The position numbers were made by a program, and so were the translations under genes. A DNA stretch of 64,000 nt, taken from JAUYQR01 sp963822435. GTDB lineage: Bacteria; Pseudomonadota; Alphaproteobacteria; Rhodobacterales; Rhodobacteraceae. Shown here one piece after another: positions 1-7,229 of this stretch (within the stretch, counting starts at the first letter, position 1; every line of letters starts with the position of its first letter). A model generated the notes under the pieces. That model had not been told where the DNA came from. It worked only from the letters and a program-made list of their open reading frames with translations, and ran no database searches. The stretch is from the NCBI GenBank assembly GCA_963822435.1, contig CAWGHN010000001.1, positions 186,001 to 250,000 of the forward strand. Reading direction: 5' to 3'.

Positions 1-78
1 CCGCCTGAACCGCCACCTGCCGTCAAACCAGACGAGCAGAATTCGCTTGCGTCCTAACCTCATCCGATAGTAACCTCG

Positions 79-92
79 AATTTGATCAAATT
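79..92. promoter_or_regulatory. 14-bp perfect palindrome upstream of the polyamine-type operon
   Basis: The sequence AATTTGATCAAATT reads the same on both strands. A looser inverted pair, TTGATC at 121-126 and GATCAA at 143-148, follows before the first gene. The position about 135 bases before the glutamine synthetase-like start is suitable for a transcription factor operator. It does not match the spaced FNR consensus. The binding protein is unknown, so the regulatory role is inference. Confidence 0.35.
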
Positions 93-225
93 GCGCGAGC
101 GTCACAACGGCCCGCGCCCGTTGATCGAAAACCAAGGGATAGGATCAAGGGCATGATCCGAAACCTGCCTGCCGGGGCCGTGTTGGCGCTGTGCGTGGGC
201 GGTTCGTGCTCCTCCTGAACAAAAA

Positions 226-1566
226 ATGATGATGAAAGACTATCTGCGAAAGCACCCGGACGTGCGGACCATCCGCGTGGCCGCTGCCGATCTGAACGGC
301 CAGGCCCGCGGCAAGCGCGTCCCCGCCCGTTTCGCCGACAAGATGGTAAGCGACGGCACCCGCTTCCCCTTCTCGGTCCTCAACCTCGACATCTGGGGCG
401 AAGACATCGACGACAGCCCGCTTGTCTTTGAACAGGGCGACGCGGACGGCGTCCTCAAACCCACGGAACGCGGCTTCATGCCGATGCCCTGGCTGGAGGC
501 GCCGACCGCCCTTCTGCCGATCTGGATGTTCCGCGAAAACGGCCAGCCCTATGAGGGCGATCCGCGCCACGCCCTTCGCGCCGTGGTAGATCGCTACAAG
601 GCCCGCGGCCTGACCCCGGTCTGCGCGATGGAGCTGGAATTCTTCCTGATCGACGACAGCGGCAAGACCCTGCAAGTCCCGCCCTCGCCCCGCTCCGGCA
701 AGCGCCGCAAGGCCGCCGAGACGCTGTCGATCCGCGCGCTTGACGCCTTCGACACCTTCTTCACCGATCTCTACGACGCCTGCGAGGCGATGGATATTCC
801 CGCTGACACCACCACCTCCGAAACCGGCCTCGGCCAGTTCGAGGTGAACCTGATGCACTGCGACGACGCCCTTCGCGCCGCCGACGATGCCTGGCTCTTC
901 AAGATGCTGGTCAAGGGCCTGGCGCGCCGCCACGGCTTTGCCGCCTCGTTCATGGCCAAGCCCTACCTTGAATACTCCGGCTCGGGCCTGCACACCCACT
1001 TCTCCGTCCTCGACAGCAAGGGCGACAACATCTTCGACAGCGGCGGCCCGAAAGGCACCGCCGCCCTGCGCTATGCCGTCGCCGGTTGCCTCAACGCGAT
1101 GCACGACTCCACACTTCTCTTTGCGCCGCACCTGAACAGCTACGACCGTCTGGTGCCGGACAAACACGCCCCCACCGCCGTCTCCTGGGGCTATGAAAAC
1201 CGCACCGCCGCGATCCGCATCCCGGCCGGCAGCCCCGCGTCGCGCCGCATCGAACACCGTGTCGCGGGCGGCGACGTGAACCCCTACCTGATGCTCGCCG
1301 CCATCCTTGGCGCCGCCCTCACCGGCATCGAAGACGAGGTCGAGCCGCCGCCGCCCGTCACCGGCAACGCCTACGCGATGGACCTGCCGCAGATCCCCGC
1401 CACCTGGGATGCCGCAATCGACGCCTTTGAACACAGCGACATCCTCTACCGCTTCCTGCCAAAGGAACTGATCCGCAACCTCGTGCAGACCAAACGTCAG
1501 GAACTGCACTATCTGGCCGAGCTGTCCCCCGAAGAACGGGTAGAGCTTTACCTCGATACCGTCTGA
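226..1566 (+). CDS. glutamine synthetase family protein, gamma-glutamylpolyamine synthetase-like
   Basis: This 446-residue protein has the glutamine synthetase layout: a short beta-grasp N-terminal domain (about 1-110) and a catalytic domain with the ELEF metal-ligand segment at E136/E138, a GSGLHTHFS strand, an ENRTAAIR strand and a VNPYLMLAAIL segment near the C-terminus. Family members of this length next to a class I amidotransferase and an FAD amine oxidase usually ligate glutamate to putrescine or another amine (PuuA-like) rather than to ammonia. The start has three consecutive ATG codons (226, 229, 232), and any of them could be used. It is the first gene of a four-gene operon. The amine substrate cannot be read from the sequence. 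Confidence 0.85.
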   Translation: MMMKDYLRKHPDVRTIRVAAADLNGQARGKRVPARFADKMVSDGTRFPFSVLNLDIWGEDIDDSPLVFEQGDADGVLKPTERGFMPMPWLEAPTALLPIWMFRENGQPYEGDPRHALRAVVDRYKARGLTPVCAMELEFFLIDDSGKTLQVPPSPRSGKRRKAAETLSIRALDAFDTFFTDLYDACEAMDIPADTTTSETGLGQFEVNLMHCDDALRAADDAWLFKMLVKGLARRHGFAASFMAKPYLEYSGSGLHTHFSVLDSKGDNIFDSGGPKGTAALRYAVAGCLNAMHDSTLLFAPHLNSYDRLVPDKHAPTAVSWGYENRTAAIRIPAGSPASRRIEHRVAGGDVNPYLMLAAILGAALTGIEDEVEPPPPVTGNAYAMDLPQIPATWDAAIDAFEHSDILYRFLPKELIRNLVQTKRQELHYLAELSPEERVELYLDTV

Positions 1567-1572
1567 CCCCTT

Positions 1573-1607
1573 GACCGGATGGGGGGCTTCAAGCCTACCA
1601 TCCGGTC
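1573..1607 (+). terminator. strong intergenic hairpin without a T-tract
   Basis: GACCGGATGG at 1573-1582 pairs perfectly with CCATCCGGTC at 1598-1607, and inside the loop GGCTT at 1585-1589 pairs with AAGCC at 1591-1595. The hairpin starts six bases after the stop codon of the first synthetase gene and no run of T follows. It could be a Rho-type 3' end, a partial attenuator or an mRNA processing/stability element inside the operon. Confidence 0.5.
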
Positions 1608-1653
1608 ACTATCTTCAGGCCCACACCTCGGCCAACCAACCACGGACACCACA

Positions 1654-2364
1654 ATGCACATCGGCATCCTGCAGACCGGAGCCTCGCCCGACGCCCTGAA
1701 AGACCAGATGGGCGATTATCCCGACATGTTCGAACGGCTTCTGGCCGGGCGTGGCCTCACCTTCCGCCGCTACCGTGTGGAACGGATGGAATTCCCCGCA
1801 TCCGTTACCGAATGTGACGGCTGGCTCATCACCGGCTCGCGCCACGGCGCCTACGAAGACCACCCCTTCATCAAGCCGCTGGAGGCGTTCATCCGCGACG
1901 CTTACGCGGCCTCCGTCCCCATCGTCGGCATCTGCTTTGGCCACCAGATCATTGCGCAAGCGATGGGTGGCCGCGTCGAACGCTACGAAAAGGGCTGGTC
2001 CGTCGGCCCGACCGACTATGATTTCAACGGCGAAAAGATCACCCTCAACGCCTGGCACCGCGACCAGGTGGTGAAAGTGCCGGACAACGCCGAGGTTGTC
2101 GCCACCAACGAGTTTTGCGAAAACGCGGCCCTGCTCTACGACGACCGCATCTTCACCGTGCAGGCGCACCCCGAATTTCGCCCGGAATTCGTCGATGGCC
2201 TGATGCGCACACGCGGGCCCGGCCTTGTGCCGGACGACCTGATGGCAAAGGCCCGCGCCCGTCTGGCAGACCCTTTGCAGGACCAGACCTTGGCCGCACG
2301 GATCGCGGCCTTCTTCCACGACCACCGACAGACCAAACCTGGGGCCGAGAAGCTCCGCGCCTGA
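1654..2364 (+). CDS. class I glutamine amidotransferase (PuuD-like / GMP synthase-like domain)
   Basis: The 236-residue product shows the class I amidotransferase triad: C94 in GICFGHQI, and H172 with E174 in QAHPEF. In polyamine catabolism operons this fold hydrolyses gamma-glutamyl amides (PuuD, gamma-glutamyl-GABA hydrolase), and the flanking glutamine synthetase-like genes make that role likely here. A plain amidotransferase partner is the alternative. The ATG at 1654 is chosen because the domain begins directly there (MHIGILQTG); an upstream in-frame start would run through the intergenic hairpin. The next gene follows after 36 bases. Confidence 0.85.
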   Translation: MHIGILQTGASPDALKDQMGDYPDMFERLLAGRGLTFRRYRVERMEFPASVTECDGWLITGSRHGAYEDHPFIKPLEAFIRDAYAASVPIVGICFGHQIIAQAMGGRVERYEKGWSVGPTDYDFNGEKITLNAWHRDQVVKVPDNAEVVATNEFCENAALLYDDRIFTVQAHPEFRPEFVDGLMRTRGPGLVPDDLMAKARARLADPLQDQTLAARIAAFFHDHRQTKPGAEKLRA

Positions 2365-2400
2365 TCGCGCGGGGGCCACCCCCCCAACAATGTGTGACCT

Positions 2401-3756
2401 ATGTCCAAATGGACCGACCAGCTGCCCGAGGCAGCGCGTGACTACATCGGCAACCGCCGTGTGGACGAAGTGGAATGTGTGATCGGCGACATCGCCGGCG
2501 TGGCCCGAGGCAAGGCGATGCCCGCCGCCAAATTCGCCAAGCAGACCAACTACTTCCTGCCAAACTCGATCTTCCTGCAAACCATCACCGGAGAATGGGC
2601 CGACAACCCCTTTGATGCCTTCACCGAACCCGACATGATCCTCGAACCCGACTGGTCCACCGCGACCGCCGCCCCCTGGACGGCCGACGTGACCCTGCAA
2701 GTCATCCACGACGCCAAGGATCAGGACGGCAACCTCGTCCCCTTCTCACCCCGCAACGTGCTGCGCCGGGTGGTGGACCTCTACCGCGCGCAAGGCTGGA
2801 TGCCGGTCGTCGCACCCGAGATGGAGTTCTTCTTCACCGCCCGCAACATCGACCCGAACCAGCCCGTGATCCCGCCGATGGGCCGCTCCGGCCGCCGCGC
2901 CGCCGGCAAGCAGGCCTATTCACTGTCCGCCGTCGATGAATACGGCAAGGTTGTCGACGACATCTATGATTTTGCCGAAGCCCAAGGCCTTGAAATCGAC
3001 GGCATCCTGCAAGAAGGCGGCGCCGGTCAGATCGAACTGAACCTCGCCCACGGCGACCCGATCCGCCTTGCCGACGATGTGTTCTACTTCAAACGCCTGA
3101 TCCGCGAAGCGGCGCTGCGCCACGATTGCTTTGCCACCTTCATGGCCAAGCCGATCGCCGGTGAACCCGGATCGGCCATGCACATCCACACCTCGGTTGT
3201 CGATCTGAAAACCGGCAAGAACATCTTCTCCGGCCCGAAAGGCGCCGAAACCGACCACTTCATCAACTTCATCGGCGGGATGCAGAACCACCTGACCGGC
3301 GCGATTGCGCTCCTCGCCCCTTACGTCAACAGCTACCGCCGCTACGTCCCCGATTTCGCCGCCCCGATCAACCTCGAATGGGGCCGCGACAACCGCACCA
3401 CCGGCCTGCGCGTCCCGATCTCCACCCCCGCCGGCCGCCGCGTCGAAAACCGCCTGCCGGGCATGGATTGCAACCCCTACCTCGGCATCGCCGCCACCCT
3501 CGCCTGCGGCTACCTCGGCCTGATGGAAAAGAAAGGCGCCCGCCCCGAATTCCAGGGCTCCGCCTACATCGACAGCGACGAAATCCCCGTGAACCTCGGC
3601 GACGCACTTGACCTTTTCGAAGAAGACGCCGCCCTGCAAGAGGTTCTCGGCCCGATGTTCTGCAAGGTCTACGATTCCGTAAAGCGCAACGAATACAAAG
3701 AGTTCCTGCAAGTCATCAGCCCGTGGGAACGCGAACACCTGTTGTTGAACGTATGA
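2401..3756 (+). CDS. second glutamine synthetase family protein
   Basis: This 451-residue glutamine synthetase homologue carries PEMEFFF metal-ligand residues (E140, E142), an SAMHIHTSV segment, a DNRTTGLRVP strand and DCNPYLGIAATLA near the C-terminus. It is a divergent paralogue of the enzyme encoded at 226 rather than a recent duplicate, because the two differ through most of their length. It likely gamma-glutamylates an amine or amino acid. Its stop codon overlaps the start of the next gene (ATGA at 3753-3756), which suggests translational coupling. Confidence 0.85.
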   Translation: MSKWTDQLPEAARDYIGNRRVDEVECVIGDIAGVARGKAMPAAKFAKQTNYFLPNSIFLQTITGEWADNPFDAFTEPDMILEPDWSTATAAPWTADVTLQVIHDAKDQDGNLVPFSPRNVLRRVVDLYRAQGWMPVVAPEMEFFFTARNIDPNQPVIPPMGRSGRRAAGKQAYSLSAVDEYGKVVDDIYDFAEAQGLEIDGILQEGGAGQIELNLAHGDPIRLADDVFYFKRLIREAALRHDCFATFMAKPIAGEPGSAMHIHTSVVDLKTGKNIFSGPKGAETDHFINFIGGMQNHLTGAIALLAPYVNSYRRYVPDFAAPINLEWGRDNRTTGLRVPISTPAGRRVENRLPGMDCNPYLGIAATLACGYLGLMEKKGARPEFQGSAYIDSDEIPVNLGDALDLFEEDAALQEVLGPMFCKVYDSVKRNEYKEFLQVISPWEREHLLLNV

Positions 3757-5054
3757 ACCTCTTGCACGTAAACGACAAACGGGGGGAATACCCCCCGTCT
3801 TTTTACGCCGCCACGGCAACGCCGCTGGCCCCGTTCCCCACGCTCAAAGGCCAGCACAAAGCCGACGTCTGCATCGTCGGCGGCGGCTACACCGGCCTCT
3901 CCGCCGCGCTGCACCTCGCGCAACGCGGCTACGACGTCGTGCTTCTGGAGGCGCACCGCGCAGGCTTCGGAGCGTCGGGTCGCAACGGCGGTCAGGTCGG
4001 CTCCGGCCAACGCCAGGATCAGGTCTGGGTCGAAAAGACCGTCGGCAAGGAACACGCCCACCGCCTCTGGTCGCTGGCCGAAGAAGCGAAATCCCTCGTC
4101 AAATCCCTGATCGCCAACCACGCCATGCCCGTCACCTTCCACCCCGGCATCGCCCACGCCTGCCGCTCGGACGCCGAGGTGCGTGACGCCCACGCCTACG
4201 CCGAAAAGCTCCACCGCGACTACGGCTACACCCACTTGGAGCCCCTCGACCGTGCCGGCATCCGCCGCCTGATCGGCTCCACCGCCTTCGCCGGCGGCGA
4301 AATCGACCGCGACGCAGGCCACCTCCACCCCCTGAACTACGCCCTCGGCCTTGCCGCCGCTGCGGCCAAGGCCGGCGTCCGCATCCACGAAAACTCCGAG
4401 GTCCACCGCGTCGAACCGGGCGCAAAACCCGTGGTCCGCACCAGCGCCGGCCACGTTACCTGCGACACCGTGATCCTCGCCGGCAACGGCTACCTCGGCC
4501 AACTGAACCTCGAGGTCGCGTCGAAAGTGATGCCGATCAACAACTTCATCGTCGCCACCGAACCCTTGGGCGACCGCGCGAAGGATGTTCTGGCAGAACC
4601 CGTCGCCGTCGCCGACAGCCGCTTCGTCGTCAACTACTGGCGCCTGTCCGAGGACAACCGCCTCCTCTTCGGTGGCGGTGAAAGCTACGGCTACCGTTTC
4701 CCCGACATCATCAAGACCGTCTCGAAACCGATGCTCGAGGTCTACCCGCACCTGCGCAACACCCGCATCGACTACGCCTGGGGCGGCACCCTCGCGATCA
4801 CGATGAACCGCATGCCCTGCTTCACGCGGCCCGCGCAAAACATCCTCTCCGCCTCTGGCTACTCCGGCCACGGCGTCGCGATGGCCACGCTTGCCGGCAA
4901 ACTCCTCGCCGAAGCCACCGCCGCCCAGACCGAACGCTTCGACCTGATGGCCAGCCTTCCCCAACCGCGCTTTCCCGGCGGCGTGACCTTCCGCTCACCC
5001 CTCCTCGTCTTGGCGATGACCTGGTATGCGCTGCGCGACCGGCTCGGCCTTTGA
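3753..5054 (+). CDS. FAD-dependent oxidoreductase, gamma-glutamylputrescine oxidase-like (PuuB-type)
   Basis: This 433-residue DAO-family flavoprotein has an N-terminal dinucleotide-binding motif (GGGYTGLSAALHLA, about residues 39-52) and GASGRNGGQVGSG, both typical of PuuB-like oxidases. The start ATG at 3753 overlaps the previous stop (ATGA) and gives the usual MNLLHVND opening of this subfamily. Expected chemistry is oxidation of a gamma-glutamyl amine to the aldehyde with production of H2O2. The gene carries an intrinsic-terminator-like hairpin within its first 18 codons. No aldehyde dehydrogenase gene is adjacent. Confidence 0.85.
   Translation: MNLLHVNDKRGEYPPSFYAATATPLAPFPTLKGQHKADVCIVGGGYTGLSAALHLAQRGYDVVLLEAHRAGFGASGRNGGQVGSGQRQDQVWVEKTVGKEHAHRLWSLAEEAKSLVKSLIANHAMPVTFHPGIAHACRSDAEVRDAHAYAEKLHRDYGYTHLEPLDRAGIRRLIGSTAFAGGEIDRDAGHLHPLNYALGLAAAAAKAGVRIHENSEVHRVEPGAKPVVRTSAGHVTCDTVILAGNGYLGQLNLEVASKVMPINNFIVATEPLGDRAKDVLAEPVAVADSRFVVNYWRLSEDNRLLFGGGESYGYRFPDIIKTVSKPMLEVYPHLRNTRIDYAWGGTLAITMNRMPCFTRPAQNILSASGYSGHGVAMATLAGKLLAEATAAQTERFDLMASLPQPRFPGGVTFRSPLLVLAMTWYALRDRLGL
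3779..3804 (+). terminator. intrinsic-terminator-like hairpin inside the oxidoreductase coding sequence
   Basis: ACGGGGGG at 3779-3786, loop AATA and CCCCCCGT at 3791-3798 form a perfect 8-bp GC stem, followed by C and five T (3800-3804). This is a canonical Rho-independent terminator shape, but it lies in codons 9-18 of the downstream gene. The codons that build it (CGG GGG, CCC CCG, TCT TTT) are unlike the CGC/GGC/TTC preferred by neighbouring genes. Its function as an attenuator is inference. Confidence 0.6.
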
Positions 5055-5101
5055 CATGCCGTGGCGGGGGTTTCACACCCCCGCACCCCCGTGGGATATT
5101 G

Positions 5102-5145
5102 GCGGACAGATGAAAACCAGCGGCTATCGGCGTTCATCTGTCCGC
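5102..5145. repeat. 13-bp inverted repeat within an intergenic palindromic region
   Basis: GCGGACAGATGAA at 5102-5114 and TTCATCTGTCCGC at 5133-5145 are perfect complements across an 18-base spacer. They are followed by AAAAATCCCGGGGG and a second palindrome (GGGGGC-TG-GCCCCC at 5162-5175). The arms share sequence with an element at 30523, which suggests a dispersed intergenic repeat. It fills most of the space between the oxidoreductase and primase genes. Confidence 0.6.
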
Positions 5146-5228
5146 AAAAATCCCGGGGGTCCGGGGGCTGGCCCCCGGCGGCATGCCAGCCACTCGACTC
5201 GCCAAAGACTAGGCCCCATATCTTGGTC

Positions 5229-7154
5229 ATGAGTCTGCCTCCCGGTTTCATCGACGAACTGCGCACCCGCGTCTCGCTTTCTTCCGTCGTCGGAAAGAAG
5301 GTCACCTGGGATCTGCGCAAATCCAACATGGGTCGCGGCGACATGTGGGCGCCCTGCCCCTTCCATCAGGAGAAATCCGCCTCGTTCCACGTCGATGACC
5401 GCAAGGGGTTCTACTACTGCTTCGGCTGCCACGCGAAAGGCGATGTCGTCAGCTTCCTGCGTGAAACCGAAAACATCGGCTTCATGGAGGCGGTGCAGGC
5501 GCTGGCCGCCGAGGCCGGGATGCCGATGCCCGCGCAAGACCCCCGCGCCGTGGAAAAAGCCGACCGGCGCACCGATCTTGCCCGCGTCATGGAAGAGGCG
5601 GTCAAATGGTTTCGGCTGCAACTGAAGACCTCCGCCGCCGCCGACGCCCGCGCCTACCTCGCCAAACGCGGCCTGAAGCCCGAGGCGCAGGACCGGTGGG
5701 AGATCGGCTTTGCACCCGCATCCTGGTCCGGCCTGACCGATGCGATGGCGCAAAAGGGCATCGCGCCCGACACCCTCGTCGATGCCGGTCTTGCCGCCAG
5801 ATCCGACAAGCGCAGCGGCGTCTACGACCGCTTCCGCAACCGCATCATCTTCCCGATCCGCGACGGGCGCGGCCGCGCGATCAGCCTCGGCGGCCGCGCG
5901 ATGGACCCCGCCGATCAGGCAAAATACCTCAACGGTCCGGAAACCGAGCTTTTCGACAAGGGCCGCAGCCTTTACAATCACGCCCCCGCGCGTGAGGCTG
6001 CCGGCAAGGGCCAGCCGCTGATCGTGGCCGAAGGCTACATGGACGTGATCGCGCTGTCCGAGGCCGGCTTCACCGCCACCGTCGCCCCCCTCGGCACCGC
6101 CGTCACCGAAGACCAGCTTCGCCTGATGTGGCGCATCTCCAACGAACCCGTCATCGCCCTCGACGGCGACAAGGCCGGCATGGCCGCCGCCCTGCGCGTC
6201 ATCGACCTCGCCCTGCCGCTGCTCGAGGCGGGCAAGGGCCTGCGCTTTGCCATGCTGCCGGGCGGCATGGACCCCGACGATCTGATCCGCGCGCAAGGCG
6301 CCGGCGCGATGAAGGCCGTCCTCGACGCCGCCCAGCCGATGGTCAACCTGCTGTGGGCCCGCGAAACCGAAGGCCGCAACTTCGACAGCCCCGAACGCAA
6401 GGCCGCCCTTGACAAGACCCTGCGCGCCGCCCTGAAACGCATCGCTGACCCCTCGATCCGCGGCCACTACGCCGAGGAAATGCGCCGCCTGCGCGTTGAT
6501 CTTTTCGGCACCATTCGTCCGTTCCAGCCCGGCCCGTTTCGCCCCGGCGCCCGCCGCAACGCCCCCCCCTCCGGCGCCCTCCCGTCCACCCGCCAGTCGC
6601 TGCTGGCCCAAGCCGCAGGGGGCGTGGAAGAAACCCTGCGCGAGGCCGTCATCCTCGCCACCCTGATCCACCACCCCGCCCTGATCCACCGTTTCGAGAC
6701 CGCCCTCGAACGCGTCGACCTGACCGGCGAGGATCACAACACCCTCCGCCGCCTGATCCTGACCCACGCCGACGACCCGGATCTTCGCCGTCGCATCACC
6801 GAAACCGCCCCCGCCGCCCTTGACGCGCTTCTGGCGCGACCCCACGTCAGCATAGCCCCGCCGGTCCGCAACACCGAAGACCGCGAACTTGCAACCCTCT
6901 GCCTTGCCGAGGAGTTGGCCAAGCTGGACGCCCAGCGCGGCGCCCGCCGCGAGATCGAGGAGGCCGTCGAAGATCTTGGCGGCCTGCCCGACGAGGGTCT
7001 CACCTGGCGGCTTTCAAAGGCCGCCGAAGCACGGCACCGGTCCGAAAAACCGGACCGCGCTGACGCAACCGACCTGGGCGAAGATCGGCTCGCCCTGTCA
7101 AGACATCTGCAATCCCTGATCGATAGCGAGGTCTGGGTAAAGAAAAACCGCTGA
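5229..7154 (+). CDS. dnaG: DNA primase
   Basis: The 641-residue protein synthesises RNA primers at replication forks. The N-terminal CHC2 zinc finger is visible as C43, H46, C64 and C67. The TOPRIM core contains VAEGYMDVIAL (E268) and ALDGDKAG. The C-terminal third (about 490-641), which contacts the helicase, is less conserved. The start at 5229 gives the normal MSLPPGFIDELR opening; an upstream in-frame start would translate the intergenic repeat and is rejected. rpoD follows directly, the usual primase-sigma arrangement. Confidence 0.96.
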   Translation: MSLPPGFIDELRTRVSLSSVVGKKVTWDLRKSNMGRGDMWAPCPFHQEKSASFHVDDRKGFYYCFGCHAKGDVVSFLRETENIGFMEAVQALAAEAGMPMPAQDPRAVEKADRRTDLARVMEEAVKWFRLQLKTSAAADARAYLAKRGLKPEAQDRWEIGFAPASWSGLTDAMAQKGIAPDTLVDAGLAARSDKRSGVYDRFRNRIIFPIRDGRGRAISLGGRAMDPADQAKYLNGPETELFDKGRSLYNHAPAREAAGKGQPLIVAEGYMDVIALSEAGFTATVAPLGTAVTEDQLRLMWRISNEPVIALDGDKAGMAAALRVIDLALPLLEAGKGLRFAMLPGGMDPDDLIRAQGAGAMKAVLDAAQPMVNLLWARETEGRNFDSPERKAALDKTLRAALKRIADPSIRGHYAEEMRRLRVDLFGTIRPFQPGPFRPGARRNAPPSGALPSTRQSLLAQAAGGVEETLREAVILATLIHHPALIHRFETALERVDLTGEDHNTLRRLILTHADDPDLRRRITETAPAALDALLARPHVSIAPPVRNTEDRELATLCLAEELAKLDAQRGARREIEEAVEDLGGLPDEGLTWRLSKAAEARHRSEKPDRADATDLGEDRLALSRHLQSLIDSEVWVKKNR

Positions 7155-7229
7155 TTCGGCCTTTCCCTCGGTCTGATTCGCGTTATTGATTCGATTCAAC
7201 CAGCCTCGATTCGCCCCCCAGGAGCACAC

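Noticed and set aside
79..92. Reading AATTTGATCAAATT as an FNR/Anr box.
   Set aside because: The FNR consensus needs TTGAT and ATCAA separated by four bases; here the half-sites are fused, so the assignment fails.
153..218. A 21-codon open frame (MIRNLPAGAVLALCVGGSCSS) just before the first synthetase gene.
   Set aside because: It has a weak ribosome binding site, no recognisable family and no leader-peptide codon pattern, so it is not reported as a gene.
145..1509. A 454-codon minus-strand open frame covering the first glutamine synthetase gene.
   Set aside because: It mirrors the high third-position GC of the sense gene, has low-complexity Gly/Val/Ala composition and no motif; the sense frame is a clear enzyme. 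The same reasoning removes other long antisense frames, such as those over dnaG, rpoD, phaC and ppk1.
5061..5228. An upstream in-frame extension of DNA primase.
   Set aside because: The extra residues would be translated from the intergenic palindromic repeat and no primase has such an extension.
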